In this document: piece by piece, positions 1 to 8,796 of the stretch
How the letters are laid out: every line of letters begins with the position of its first letter
How positions within the stretch are numbered: position 1 is the first letter of the stretch
Origin: Fontibacillus puldeungensis
GTDB taxonomy: Bacteria > Bacillota > Bacilli > Paenibacillales > Paenibacillaceae
Direction of reading: 5' to 3'
NCBI RefSeq assembly: GCF_042678945.1
Contig: NZ_JBHTLM010000007.1
Coordinates: 124,001 to 188,000, forward strand
DNA: 64,000 nucleotides
Notes under the pieces: generated by a model
What the model saw: the letters and a program-made list of their open reading frames with translations, nothing else
What the model was told of the DNA's origin: nothing
Database searches by the model: none
Position numbers and translations under genes: made by a program

Positions 1-642
1 CAGCGGCACGGTAATCGACCAAAATTGCCTTGTGGAAGATGCGCCATCCATCCGCGCCGCTTCGTAAATGGATTGATCAATGTTTTGCAGAGCCGACAGG
101 TAAAAGATCATATTGTACCCGGTCCATCGCCACGTAATGGCGATAATGATCGTGATTTTGGCCCAAAACGGATCCGTAATCCAATGAATAGGCTCAGCGA
201 CCAAATGAAGCTTCAGCAGCATCAGGTTTACAAGACCGTCCACGCCAAACAAATATTTAAAGATGACTGAATAAGCTACTAATGAAGTTACGCAGGGCAA
301 GAAGATCGCCGTTCGGAAAAAGCCCTTAAACCGGAGTTTGCTGTCATTCAGCAGAACTGAGATAAACAAGGCCAGCAAAATCATGATCGGGACCTGAATC
401 AGAAGATACAGGCAAGTATTTGTAAGAGCGGTAATAAATACTTTATCGCTGAACAGCCGCTTGTAATTGTCCAGTCCCGTATAATGCGTGGCTTCTCCGG
501 TCCCCGTCTTAAACGAGAGAAGGAGCGCTTGAATCATCGGATAAAAATAGAACACGCAAATCATTAGTACGGCGAGGCTGATAAACATCCAACCGGTCAG
601 CCGGGTCTGCACCCTTTGTCGAGCAATCGTTCCGTTTCTCAT
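1..642 (-). CDS. Sugar ABC transporter permease (MalF-like), 3' end outside window
   Basis: Inner-membrane permease of a carbohydrate ABC importer. Reading down from the ATG at 642 gives a short basic N-terminus (MRNGTIARQRVQTR), then a first membrane helix ending in FYFYP and further hydrophobic segments. Near the window edge is the EAA-loop sequence YEAARMDGAS, which contacts the ATPase in this family. About 213 residues are present; the C-terminus runs off the left edge. Family members are near 290-310 residues, so about a third is missing. It starts 3 bp after the stop of the solute-binding protein gene and belongs to the same operon; a second permease probably follows outside the window. 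The substrate cannot be read from the sequence. Family call is firm. Confidence 0.9.
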   Translation of the reverse strand, partial: MRNGTIARQRVQTRLTGWMFISLAVLMICVFYFYPMIQALLLSFKTGTGEATHYTGLDNYKRLFSDKVFITALTNTCLYLLIQVPIMILLALFISVLLNDSKLRFKGFFRTAIFLPCVTSLVAYSVIFKYLFGVDGLVNLMLLKLHLVAEPIHWITDPFWAKITIIIAITWRWTGYNMIFYLSALQNIDQSIYEAARMDGASSTRQFWSITVPL

Positions 643-645
643 ACG

Positions 646-1935
646 CTATTTGAGCTGAGCTTCGGCCTGGGACTGTGCGTCCGCCATAATTTTATCCAAA
701 TCCCCGCCGTTTAAATAGTTTTGCATTTCCGCAATGAGGATATCGTCAACCGCGTAAGTATGCATGCCGTAATTAACTCGCGGAATTTGCTGCGTCCATT
801 TGGCGAAATCCTCAATGGTTTTCTGACCTCCGAAAAACTCATCTCCTTGCTTGTAGGCCTCCCCACTCGCCGCTTCCTTCAGCGTAGCAATAACCCCGAT
901 GTCCTTAACCAGCTTTTGGTATAGTTCTACGTTCGACCCCATCGTTTTCGCCAGAAAATCAGCCGCCGCTTCCTTGCCAGGGACATTAAGCACATACCAG
1001 GAGCTACCGCCCAGATTTGAGGCATTCACGGAGTTCGGCGTATTTTTTAATTTTGGGATCGGTACGATCGTCCACTTGCCGGATTGAGAAGCCTCCACCT
1101 TTACCGAAGCCGTAATCCAGTTTCCGGTTGGAATCGAGGCCACATTCCCGCCGTTGAAGCCCGCCAGGAATTGGCTCCAATCGGATATGATGTTGACGAT
1201 ATCGGCCTCCATCATTTTTTTGTACGTGACAAAAGCCTCCTTGAGAGCCGCATTATCTTTTACGTTCGGCGTAACGCCATCCTCCTTCAAATACCATGAG
1301 CCCGCCGATTGAATCATAATCCGGATAATGCCTTGGTCGTTCGGATCCAGAGAGAGCATGTATTTCCCGGTTTTGGCTTTGACCGCTTTACCGACTTCAA
1401 TGAATTTATCCCAATCGGCATTTGTTAAATCCTCCGGGGTGTAGCCGGCCTCCTTTAAATAGTCGGTACGGACATAAAGCCCGGTTACGCCGGAATCGAA
1501 GGGAACGCCGTACTGTTTTCCATTTAAACTGGTTGGTGCGATTTTATATTCCGCAAAATTTTCGGGCTTGATAAGGCTCGACATGTCATAAAACGCATCT
1601 GGATACGCTTTCAAAAAACTTTGTGCCCGATAATCTTCTATTAATACGATATTGGGTAAGCCGCTGGTCGTTCCCGAATTAAGTCCTGTATTCAGCTTTT
1701 GTATGATGTCTGCTTGTGCGTACTCTACCAGATCGATCTTTGCATCCGGCTTGTCAGCGGCATAGGCCTCTTTAGCCAGTTTCATAGCCGCAATGTTGAA
1801 GTTCGGATCCCAAGCCCAGACGGTAATTTTGCTGTCCTTCCCCTTGCTTTCATTCGCCGGCTGGTCGTTCGATTGGCTTGAGCATGCCGTCAGCAGCAGG
1901 AAAGCCGTTAACAAAATGATGAGTGCTTTTTTCAT
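646..1935 (-). CDS. Extracellular sugar-binding lipoprotein (family 1 SBP)
   Basis: Substrate-binding component of a sugar ABC importer, anchored outside the membrane as a lipoprotein. The 429-residue product starts MKKALIILL and has lipobox LTAC with the acylated Cys at residue 18. The rest fits the two-lobed MalE/family 1 fold, with the usual motif NIVLIEDYRAQSFL near residue 95 and GNWITASV near residue 270. The ribosome binding site AAGGGGG lies just upstream of the ATG. It sits between the sensor kinase (170 bp upstream) and the permease (3 bp downstream), a typical Paenibacillus arrangement in which the two-component pair controls uptake of one oligosaccharide. The substrate is unknown. 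Confidence 0.93.
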   Translation of the reverse strand: MKKALIILLTAFLLLTACSSQSNDQPANESKGKDSKITVWAWDPNFNIAAMKLAKEAYAADKPDAKIDLVEYAQADIIQKLNTGLNSGTTSGLPNIVLIEDYRAQSFLKAYPDAFYDMSSLIKPENFAEYKIAPTSLNGKQYGVPFDSGVTGLYVRTDYLKEAGYTPEDLTNADWDKFIEVGKAVKAKTGKYMLSLDPNDQGIIRIMIQSAGSWYLKEDGVTPNVKDNAALKEAFVTYKKMMEADIVNIISDWSQFLAGFNGGNVASIPTGNWITASVKVEASQSGKWTIVPIPKLKNTPNSVNASNLGGSSWYVLNVPGKEAAADFLAKTMGSNVELYQKLVKDIGVIATLKEAASGEAYKQGDEFFGGQKTIEDFAKWTQQIPRVNYGMHTYAVDDILIAEMQNYLNGGDLDKIMADAQSQAEAQLK

Positions 1936-2107
1936 GTCGAAATCCCCCTTAACCGTATTTGTATAAATACTTCTGTTTACGGTTTGATCTTATCACTGGC
2001 AAAAAACATAACGTTAGAAATATATCGATGGGGATTGGTCAAAAATTTGTGAGTTCACTGCAGGCCAAACAAGCTTACTTGTAAAATATTTGGATTTGGC
2101 ATTTTTT

Positions 2108-3877
2108 TTAGTTTTCGGTTTGCCATGGCAGCCTGATCCTTACCTTAGTTCCTTCACCTGGCCTGCTCTCTACATCCAGCCCGTAATTGCTGCCATATAG
2201 CAGATGAATTCGATCATGCACGTTGCGAATCCCGATCCCGGTAAACAATTTGGAACTGGAGATCAGTTCCTCTCCCGGCTCTAAATTCATGCCCTTTCCG
2301 TTGTCCACCACCTCGCAAAAGAGCGTCTCCCCTGACTTTTCAATCATGACGTAGATCAGGCCGGTGCTGCGGTCCTTAAAAGCGTGGAAGAATGCATTTT
2401 CGATAAACGGCTGCAGAATCAATTTAGGCAGCTTGGCTTTATAGCAATCCGGAGCAATAAAATATTCGACTCTAATCCCTGATCCATATCGGATATGGTT
2501 GATGTATACGTAGTGCTTCAGATTGACAAGCTCCTCCTCGACCGTGATCGTTTCGGCTACGCCGCTGATCGTATGCTGAATGAGGGAGATCAAGGCATGA
2601 ATCGTTTCAGTCGCCTTCTCTTTATCTCCCCGTCCAACCAAAATATTGACCGAAGCCAGCGTGTTGTAGAGAAAATGGGGGTTAATCTGACGCTGAAGGG
2701 CAGCAAGCTCCGCGTTGCGCTGTTCACGCTGCGTATCGACCAACTGCCGAATATATTCGTTCAGCTCATCGAGCATATAGTTGAACGCAGTGGCTAGCTG
2801 CTTCGTTTCATAGCTTCCTGCTACGGTAATATAGTTATGGAAGTTGCGCTTGGTCACGCTGGACATCTTTCTGACCAGCATCCGAAGAGATAGCGTCAGT
2901 CTTCTGGAAATAAGAAAAAGAATGAATAGAGATACGGATACAATCCCAGTGCCAATCAGCAAAATCTGTTTTACCGGAAGCATTTGGTCTAAAGCCATTT
3001 TTTTATCAATCAAATTGACGACATAGAAATCGAAGTTTGGAAGACGGTCCGCGATCATGATCACATTCCGGTCTTGTGCGCGAATGCTGCTGTAGCTCTG
3101 TTTTTGTTCCAGCATTTTTTCCGCGCTTCGTAAAATATCCTTCGAGCTTTGGCCGATCATGTCGACCCGGTTGCTGGATAAAACCAATCCACTCGGATCC
3201 AAAATCAGCACATCATTGCCTGTACTCGTAAAATTTGCATAAAATTGCTTAAAGTCGCTTTCTCGGATCGTAAGATACAATGTGCCGTATATTTCTTTCG
3301 TAGTAGGCGTCATAAGCGCCTTTGAGCCAACGATGAGCCAATCGCCCGCTTGCTTGCGATTTCCCTTGTCCTCCCTCAGCAAATGATAGGATAATCTGGC
3401 GGGTTCGTTCCAGGTTGAACGCTCCAGCGCTTTGCTCGACAGTGCCTTTGCAGTTCCGGTCCAGTACGAACGATCATTGTAATAGCTTCTTCCGTTTACG
3501 CCGAACACGGCGATGCCTACCTCGTTCAAATCTAACCCACTCTGAATTCGCTTCATTTGCTCGTTCATATCATAATAGGCTTTGGCGTTCGCTATCGAAC
3601 CCCCGTCTCCATTCGTCAAAAAGCCTTTGATCGCCCTGCTCTGCATCACCTCGCCGGAAACGGTCACCATTGCATAGTTAAACCCTTCAAAGTTTCGTTT
3701 GATTTGCTGAATGATCTTGGAGTTTGTGATGCTGAAAGTGTTCATGAACAGCCGCTGGGACATGTGAACCGTAACCCATGAGGTCATGGCTGCAACAGCA
3801 ATCGTGCTAATCACCATAACGATGAATATTTTGCCGAAAAGGCCAAGCTGCGATATCCTTTCCCATCTGCTGCTCAT
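2108..3877 (-). CDS. Two-component sensor histidine kinase (Yes/LytS type)
   Basis: Membrane sensor kinase of 589 residues. A transmembrane helix near residues 15-35 is followed by an extracytoplasmic sensor region to about 300, a second helix near 304-324, a HAMP linker and a His_kinase domain with the phosphoacceptor in INPHFLYNTL (His401). An HATPase_c domain follows, with N-box LILQPFIENAFFHA and G-boxes DNGKGMN and GIGIRNV. The ATG overlaps the stop of the response-regulator gene by 4 bp (ATGA), so the two are translationally coupled. Pairs like this control neighbouring sugar ABC transporters in Paenibacillaceae. The ligand, perhaps sensed through the binding protein next door, is not known. 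Confidence 0.93.
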   Translation of the reverse strand: MSSRWERISQLGLFGKIFIVMVISTIAVAAMTSWVTVHMSQRLFMNTFSITNSKIIQQIKRNFEGFNYAMVTVSGEVMQSRAIKGFLTNGDGGSIANAKAYYDMNEQMKRIQSGLDLNEVGIAVFGVNGRSYYNDRSYWTGTAKALSSKALERSTWNEPARLSYHLLREDKGNRKQAGDWLIVGSKALMTPTTKEIYGTLYLTIRESDFKQFYANFTSTGNDVLILDPSGLVLSSNRVDMIGQSSKDILRSAEKMLEQKQSYSSIRAQDRNVIMIADRLPNFDFYVVNLIDKKMALDQMLPVKQILLIGTGIVSVSLFILFLISRRLTLSLRMLVRKMSSVTKRNFHNYITVAGSYETKQLATAFNYMLDELNEYIRQLVDTQREQRNAELAALQRQINPHFLYNTLASVNILVGRGDKEKATETIHALISLIQHTISGVAETITVEEELVNLKHYVYINHIRYGSGIRVEYFIAPDCYKAKLPKLILQPFIENAFFHAFKDRSTGLIYVMIEKSGETLFCEVVDNGKGMNLEPGEELISSSKLFTGIGIRNVHDRIHLLYGSNYGLDVESRPGEGTKVRIRLPWQTEN

Positions 3878-5445
3878 AAATAACCTTCCTGCATCCGTTT
3901 CCGATATTGACTTGGCGACATTCCCCTCTGCTTGCGGAACACTTTTGTAAAATAACTATGGTCCGAGTAACCCACCTGAGTACTGATTTCGGAAATAGGA
4001 ACGTCTCCGTGATTTAGCAAATCACAGGCTCTCTCGATCCGAACCCGGTTCAAATATTCACTGAACCCCTCCTTGTTATGGGTGGCAAAATAGTTTGACA
4101 AATACGAGGGATTAAAATGAAAATGAAGGGCTAGCTCGCTCAAGCTAAGCGGCTCTGCATAATGCTCGTGAATGTAATGGAGCAGTTTCTGCATGGGCTC
4201 AGCACCGGAAGAACGCTTCCTCTCCAGCACACATCCCTCCGCCTCAGCAAGGAACTGCTCGGTGATTTGGGCTGCTTCGTGTATATTTCGAGATTCATGG
4301 ATGCTGCGGAAGTAGTCGTATTTTTTCGCATCCAATCGCTCTGCAGGGAAATTAAACCGATGAAAAACCAAAATGATGTTAAATACGCTTTGTCCTAAAA
4401 AAGATTTGAAGTCGTCGCTGTGAATATCCCTTCTACCCGGTAAAGCAGCCACAAATTGTTTAAGCCGGCGAAACGCGGCAAGAAATTGCTGATCGTTCAA
4501 TTCTTCCGCAAAAGCTTCTGCCGAAAATAGTCTGGCAATCGGTATAGGCTCGGCGATTTGATCCGGAGTGAAAACATGCAAATGAGGGAGGAAAAAATGC
4601 TGCTCCAGCAGCATCGGCATTTCTTCGGTTGCTATTTGATACAAGCGGCTTAAATCTTCAAATTCTCGGCTTAGCGCAGCAAGAATAGGTTCGTTTTCTC
4701 TGGCGTATTCCTCAGCTAGCCGCTCTGCAAGCTCTTTCAGCGCAGTCCATTGTGAAGGCTCGAAATTTAATAGAAATCGAAGCTGGCCGCCGTCCGGAGA
4801 TAGCGCTTGGCACCGGATATTACCGGGGAAATATAAGGTTACGGAGTTCAACATGGATTCGATACGCGGTTGCGTTACTTCTAATGCATATTTTTTCTGC
4901 GGCTCCAAGGACTGTAAGACCAATAATACGTATAAGGGATGCGGTAAAGCGCTTTGTAAAACGAACATGTCATCTTCAGCCGGATAACCGGCGATGAGTT
5001 TATCTAGGATTGTAGTAATGAGCCACCGCCCACTGTAAGCCCTTTCATTTTTGTGCAGAGATTGAGTACGACCCGCGATTTGCTTTAACACATTTAGCAG
5101 CTGCTCGGCTTCCATTTTAGGCTTAAGGATGTAATCTGCTGCCCCGTTTTGAAAACTCGACCTTACATACTCAAATTCGCTAAAGCTGCTAAGGACAACG
5201 ATTTCGATGTCCGGATACCTACTTTTCACTAAGCCCGCCAGCTCTTCCCCATCCATTACGGGCATTACGATATCCAAAAGGAGGATGTGCGGCTTCAAGA
5301 TAGGTATCAGATCCAGTGCCTCCTGACCGTTTGAAGCCTCCCCGATCATCGTAAATCCTTCTTTCTCCCAGTTGAACAAATGCTTTATGCCTTGACGAAC
5401 CAGCATTTCATCATCTACGATAAGTACCTTGCAGTAGTTTTCCAT
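3874..5445 (-). CDS. Response regulator with AraC-type DNA-binding domain
   Basis: DNA-binding partner of the adjacent kinase, 523 residues from the chosen start. The receiver domain (about 1-120) has the acidic pair in VLIVDDEM and phosphoacceptor Asp58 in LLLDIVMPVMDG. A long middle region (about 130-410) lacks a recognisable fold, and the last 100 residues are an AraC/XylS double helix-turn-helix ending FRKQRGMSPSQYRKRM. The ATG at 5445 was chosen because AAGGTGAG lies 7 bp upstream and the receiver begins at once; the frame remains open to 5580, but those residues are unlike the family. First gene of the operon regulator-kinase-binding protein-permease. Confidence 0.93.
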   Translation of the reverse strand: MENYCKVLIVDDEMLVRQGIKHLFNWEKEGFTMIGEASNGQEALDLIPILKPHILLLDIVMPVMDGEELAGLVKSRYPDIEIVVLSSFSEFEYVRSSFQNGAADYILKPKMEAEQLLNVLKQIAGRTQSLHKNERAYSGRWLITTILDKLIAGYPAEDDMFVLQSALPHPLYVLLVLQSLEPQKKYALEVTQPRIESMLNSVTLYFPGNIRCQALSPDGGQLRFLLNFEPSQWTALKELAERLAEEYARENEPILAALSREFEDLSRLYQIATEEMPMLLEQHFFLPHLHVFTPDQIAEPIPIARLFSAEAFAEELNDQQFLAAFRRLKQFVAALPGRRDIHSDDFKSFLGQSVFNIILVFHRFNFPAERLDAKKYDYFRSIHESRNIHEAAQITEQFLAEAEGCVLERKRSSGAEPMQKLLHYIHEHYAEPLSLSELALHFHFNPSYLSNYFATHNKEGFSEYLNRVRIERACDLLNHGDVPISEISTQVGYSDHSYFTKVFRKQRGMSPSQYRKRMQEGYL

Positions 5446-5578
5446 ATGTTTGCTCACCTTCTTTTCCCAAACGATGTAAATTGTACCTATCATCCACTTT
5501 ATTACAACTTTCGGATTTCTAAAAGTACCTTCACACCCTGTTTGCACTCCCCCACGATTAATTTGCTTCAAGCAAAAC

Positions 5579-5617
5579 AAAAAACGCGAGCTCGGGGGGA
5601 ACCCCCTGAACTCGCGT
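5579..5617 (-). terminator. Intrinsic terminator of the FMN-binding protein gene
   Basis: A strong stem with arms ACGCGAG and CTCGCGT closes an inner G5/C5 stem around a two-base loop. On the minus strand it is followed by six T. It lies 48 bp past the stop codon of the gene ending at 5665. Confidence 0.85.
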
Positions 5618-5664
5618 CCTTTACTTCAAATTATCCTTTGAAAATCTTCCGCAGAACAGAATAT

Positions 5665-7923
5665 TTATCTGCCTGCTGCTTCAAGTGCAGTTTTAATTGC
5701 ATCCACCACTTTGGCAGATACGGCTTTTACACCATCCGTAGTGCCAAAGGCTGCTGGACGGTAACCGTATTTGTGCAATGCACCAGTCGCCGGAGTTTCA
5801 ATTTCCGCTTTAACGGTTTTTTCATCGGCGGTAAGTTGGTCGGCGGTCTTAGCTTTTCCATCCTTGTCGAGGAAAATGACTTCCATCTTGAATGGCACGT
5901 TATTTTGTACAGTTACCATCACATAAACGGATTTGTCTTTGTCAACGCCGGCAAACACGCCGTTCAAATAAGCAGCTTTGTATGGCTCTACGATTTCTGC
6001 CTTTTTGAAGGCTCTGTCGATGGCATTTTTAAAGCCTTGGCTGCTGCCGGTTGCTCCGGTTACAACGTCAACTTTAGCTGTGTTCGCTTCCGTTCCCGCT
6101 TTCAGGAAATTTTGAGTCAATGTCGGGATCGCTTTTACGACTTCAGCATATGCTTTATCACCGAGATCAACCATGTTAATGCCAACACGGGATAGCTTCA
6201 AACCTACGATTACGCCGTTGCGCAGCGTCACATCCGCCCGATTTGTTCCTTTATTAGAGGCGTCGCCATATGCAGTAAACGTACCGTCTTTATAGTTGTT
6301 TTGCTTTATGGAAGCATTGTTCAGCAAATCGGTAAATGCCTCTTTCGCTGCCTGGCTCAGTTCCTCTTGACCGGCAACCAATGCCATTTTACTTCCGCTC
6401 TTAACCAGTCCTTCATTCAGACTGGCGATCAATGCTTTTTGGCTGTCTGTCAACTTATCATTAGCGATCAGCTTACCATCTGCACCAAATAAGCTTACAG
6501 AAGCTTTGACAACTTTATCCGCCTTCAGATCAACGAGCACGAGCACCTTGGATTGGCCGTCTACACCGGCAAAGGTACCTTCAAAATACTGCGCTTTGCC
6601 AGGGGTTTTGAGCGCTTTTTCAAATGCTCTTTCTACGGCTACATTCCAGCTATGGCTGCTTTCGGTAGCTCCGGAAATCGCATCGACTTTGTCGTTATAG
6701 TTTGCGATATAAGAACCGTTAGCGAGCAATTTAGCCACCATTGGAGCATTCGCCTTAACTACTTCGGAGTAAGCTGTTTCACCGCGGTCAATCAAATTGG
6801 TTCCCAATCTGTACAGCTTAACGTCAACCAGCTTATCGTTTCTGATGTAGACATCGGCTCTTTCTACCCCTTTATCTCTGGCATTGCCATAAGCGGAATA
6901 GAATCCGTCGATATACTTTACCCCGTTGTCGATTTTAGCATTTTTCTCAGCATCCAAGTAAGCGTTAACGGCTGCTTTAAATTCTTCTTCGTGGCCTGCA
7001 ATTGCTACCGCATTTGCACCCTTGGCAAGAATTTCGCTACCGATGGAGGATACCAATTTGTATTGGTCTTCGGTCAGCGCCGAATCTTCGATGACGTCGC
7101 CATTTTCGTTCAGCGGGGAAACTTTAACTCCCAAACGTTTCGTAGCATCGAAGCTGACAGTTACCATATATTTACCCTGTGGATCTACACCCATGTGCAG
7201 GCCGGCAAAATAAGTTTCACCTTGCGGTTTCGTCTTCAGGGCTCTATCAAAAGCTCTGTCGACCGCCAGTTTCCAGCCGCTGCTGGAACGAGTGGCTCCC
7301 GATACGACATCGACACTAGCAGCTTGCTCACGGGTTTTACCGAGCAGGTTCTTCTTCATCGTTTCATAGGCTGTCCAAACCCCGCTGTAGTTGTAACGAG
7401 CATCACGATCAATTACTTTAGGGCTAGTTCTGAGCAGCTCAATCGCTGTAATTTTGCCCGCTTTGATCGTCACTTTAGCCCCTTCGGTACCTTTGGAATA
7501 TGCATTGCCGTAAGCAACGTATACACCGTCCAGATAAGGACTTTCTTCTTTAACTACCGGCTTCGCGGCAGGGCTAGTCGTTTTTGTTGCGGCCGGAGTC
7601 TTAGCCGTAGTTTTGGCCGGTGTAGCAGCCTTTTTAGTTGTTGTTGCTTTTGTAGTCGTTTTCGCAGGAGTTTTCGTTGATGCCTTGGTTGTTGTTTTCG
7701 TAGTTGATTTTGCTGGTGTCTTGGTTGTCTTCTTGGTTGTTGTTTTTGCCGGCGTTTTAGTTGTCGTTTTTGCCGGTGTTGTTGTCTTTGTCGGTTCAGA
7801 AGATTCTGACGCTGCAGATACGACATCAATTTTAGAAATTTTTAAAGTAGATGGGTTTACCGTAAATGCAAAGGATGATAAAACCAGTGTGGCGCTTACC
7901 GTCAAACTAATTAGTTTTTTCAC
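5665..7923 (-). CDS. Secreted protein with three FMN-binding (FMN_bind) domains
   Basis: Exported 752-residue protein. A signal peptide (MKKLISLTVSATLVLSSFAF) is followed by a Thr/Lys/Pro/Ala-rich linker (residues about 45-125). Three repeats of about 200 residues follow, each opening with a YxDGxYxAYG-like stretch. Each has a flavinylation-type motif D-x-x-[ST]-G-A-T: SGAT at 208-211 and 417-420, TGAT at 622-625. In this family ApbE attaches FMN to the final Thr. Between the motifs are companion segments beginning YFAG/YFEG/YLNG; the last diverges. The start is GTG at 7923 with GGGAGAGG 7 bp upstream. No apbE is in the window. A role in redox at the cell surface is inference. The signal sequence and leader resemble those of the next gene upstream. 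Confidence 0.85.
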   Translation of the reverse strand: MKKLISLTVSATLVLSSFAFTVNPSTLKISKIDVVSAASESSEPTKTTTPAKTTTKTPAKTTTKKTTKTPAKSTTKTTTKASTKTPAKTTTKATTTKKAATPAKTTAKTPAATKTTSPAAKPVVKEESPYLDGVYVAYGNAYSKGTEGAKVTIKAGKITAIELLRTSPKVIDRDARYNYSGVWTAYETMKKNLLGKTREQAASVDVVSGATRSSSGWKLAVDRAFDRALKTKPQGETYFAGLHMGVDPQGKYMVTVSFDATKRLGVKVSPLNENGDVIEDSALTEDQYKLVSSIGSEILAKGANAVAIAGHEEEFKAAVNAYLDAEKNAKIDNGVKYIDGFYSAYGNARDKGVERADVYIRNDKLVDVKLYRLGTNLIDRGETAYSEVVKANAPMVAKLLANGSYIANYNDKVDAISGATESSHSWNVAVERAFEKALKTPGKAQYFEGTFAGVDGQSKVLVLVDLKADKVVKASVSLFGADGKLIANDKLTDSQKALIASLNEGLVKSGSKMALVAGQEELSQAAKEAFTDLLNNASIKQNNYKDGTFTAYGDASNKGTNRADVTLRNGVIVGLKLSRVGINMVDLGDKAYAEVVKAIPTLTQNFLKAGTEANTAKVDVVTGATGSSQGFKNAIDRAFKKAEIVEPYKAAYLNGVFAGVDKDKSVYVMVTVQNNVPFKMEVIFLDKDGKAKTADQLTADEKTVKAEIETPATGALHKYGYRPAAFGTTDGVKAVSAKVVDAIKTALEAAGR

Positions 7924-8086
7924 TTATAATCCTCTCCCTTGTTAATTCGCCAAGTATGTAGCTGCGCATAACCTGTTCCTCGTGATGTGTATACTCTTGA
8001 TCCTGGTTCTGCTCACATGATCCATTTCGAAACCGTCCGGCCTCTTCTTGGCTAACACGCGTCTTGCGTAACCGGCATGCCTAAAT

Positions 8087-8102
8087 AGTGAATCATTTTA
8101 CA
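8087..8102 (-). promoter_or_regulatory. CRP/FNR-like box upstream of the FMN-binding protein gene
   Basis: On the minus strand this reads TGTAA-N6-TCACT, eight of ten matches to TGTGA-N6-TCACA, centred about 171 bp before the start codon. The same position upstream of the paralogous small gene carries a better match (8781-8796), which makes chance less likely. No start site is known. Confidence 0.4.
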
Positions 8103-8120
8103 TGTCACAAAGGAAAAGTA

Positions 8121-8186
8121 GTCGTAACCTTTAGCAGTTTCGGTCCCCTAAAGCAAGCGCTGCGCTTCGAGCAAGCGTATTACGAC
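8121..8186. other. Structured three-helix element in the intergenic region
   Basis: Perfect outer arms GTCGTAA (8121-8127) and TTACGAC (8180-8186) enclose CTTTAG/CTAAAG (8129-8134 with 8148-8153) and a CGCTT/AAGCG hairpin (8163-8167 with 8173-8177). Three stems meeting at one junction suggest a structured RNA or a folded DNA element. I recognise no family. Confidence 0.4.
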
Positions 8187-8216
8187 AACCTTGTAAGGGC
8201 TTTCCACATTTCTAGG

Positions 8217-8259
8217 ACCCTGGCCGCAATTATGTCTTGGGTGTAGGTCTTGCCAGGGT
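8217..8259 (-). terminator. Possible terminator or attenuator after the small secreted gene
   Basis: Arms ACCCTGGC and GCCAGGGT pair across a 27-base loop, 24 bp past the stop of the gene ending at 8283. There is no T-run, so it may only weakly terminate or may stabilise the 3' end. Confidence 0.35.
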
Positions 8260-8282
8260 TTAAGCCTTACGAGCTAGCCAGC

Positions 8283-8603
8283 TTATTTTTTGGTCGTAGT
8301 CTTCTTAGCTGCTGTTTTCTTTGCAGGTGCTTTTTTAGCTGGTGCTTTTTTAGCTGGTGCTTTCTTAGTTGCTTTCTTCGCAGGTGCTTTCTTAGCTGGT
8401 GCTTTCTTTACAGTTGTAGATTTAGCAGCTGCCTTGGTTTCTGTCTTAGCAGGTGCTTTCTCAGCGCTCTCACTGTTTTCAGAACCAGATGCTGCCGATA
8501 CTACGTCAACGGTTGACAATTTCGTCCCAGTTGGCGCTCCTGCAAACGCAAATGCTGATAAAACCAGTGCTGTGCTTACCGTCATACAAATTAGTTTCTT
8601 CAC
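8283..8603 (-). CDS. Small secreted Lys/Ala/Pro-rich protein
   Basis: A 106-residue exported protein with a signal peptide (MKKLICMTVSTALVLSAFAF) and a mature part consisting mostly of APAKK/KAPAKK repeats, strongly basic like histone H1 tails or AlgP. The start is GTG at 8603, chosen because GGGAGAGG precedes it at the usual distance. The first 40 residues, including VDVVSAAS, match the N-terminus of the FMN-binding protein downstream, so one gene arose by partial duplication of the other. Function is not recognised; a polycationic tail would bind teichoic acid, DNA or other polyanions in the wall (inference). Low-complexity composition prevents a firmer call. Confidence 0.7.
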   Translation of the reverse strand: MKKLICMTVSTALVLSAFAFAGAPTGTKLSTVDVVSAASGSENSESAEKAPAKTETKAAAKSTTVKKAPAKKAPAKKATKKAPAKKAPAKKAPAKKTAAKKTTTKK

Positions 8604-8780
8604 GTGTGATCCTCTCCCTTGTAAGTAATTTGCCAAGGGTAAAGTTGCTAATAGGCTGCTTCATAAGCTTTCTTTTCTTTGTGTTGCTTGTCCAAAAATA
8701 ATCACTTTTTCCCGAGCAGTCATGCCCCTCCCTCAGCTGTCACGTGTGCTTTGTGTAAACCGCCATTCTCTAGAAATCTT

Positions 8781-8796
8781 AGTGAATGATTTCACA
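8781..8796 (-). promoter_or_regulatory. CRP/FNR-like box upstream of the small secreted gene
   Basis: Minus strand reads TGTGA-AATCAT-TCACT, nine of ten matches to the TGTGA-N6-TCACA consensus, centred about 185 bp before the GTG start. The flanking ATTCACTA is shared with the box at 8087-8102. Confidence 0.45.

Larger units (their letters stand above)
7924..8282 (-). other. Leader and intergenic region upstream of the FMN-binding protein
   Basis: 359 bp without a supported gene. In order of transcription it holds a hairpin just past the small-protein stop (arms at 8217-8224 and 8252-8259), a three-helix element (8121-8186), a CRP/FNR-like box (8087-8102), and about 150 bp that resemble the leader of the small secreted gene. 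Shared blocks are CGGTTACGCAA against CGGTTTACACAA and the terminal CAAGGGAGAGGAT next to the start codon. Confidence 0.6.

Noticed and set aside
25..270. Plus-strand frame of 81 codons at the left edge
   Set aside because: Antisense to the permease gene, whose EAA motif is read on the other strand.
5380..7680. Long plus-strand reading frames opposite the FMN-binding protein and regulator
   Set aside because: Antisense to clear genes with conserved motifs; no ribosome binding sites; composition Phe/Ser/Arg-rich.
7613..8628. Val/Ala-rich plus-strand frames
   Set aside because: Antisense translations of the Thr/Lys/Ala repeats on the minus strand.
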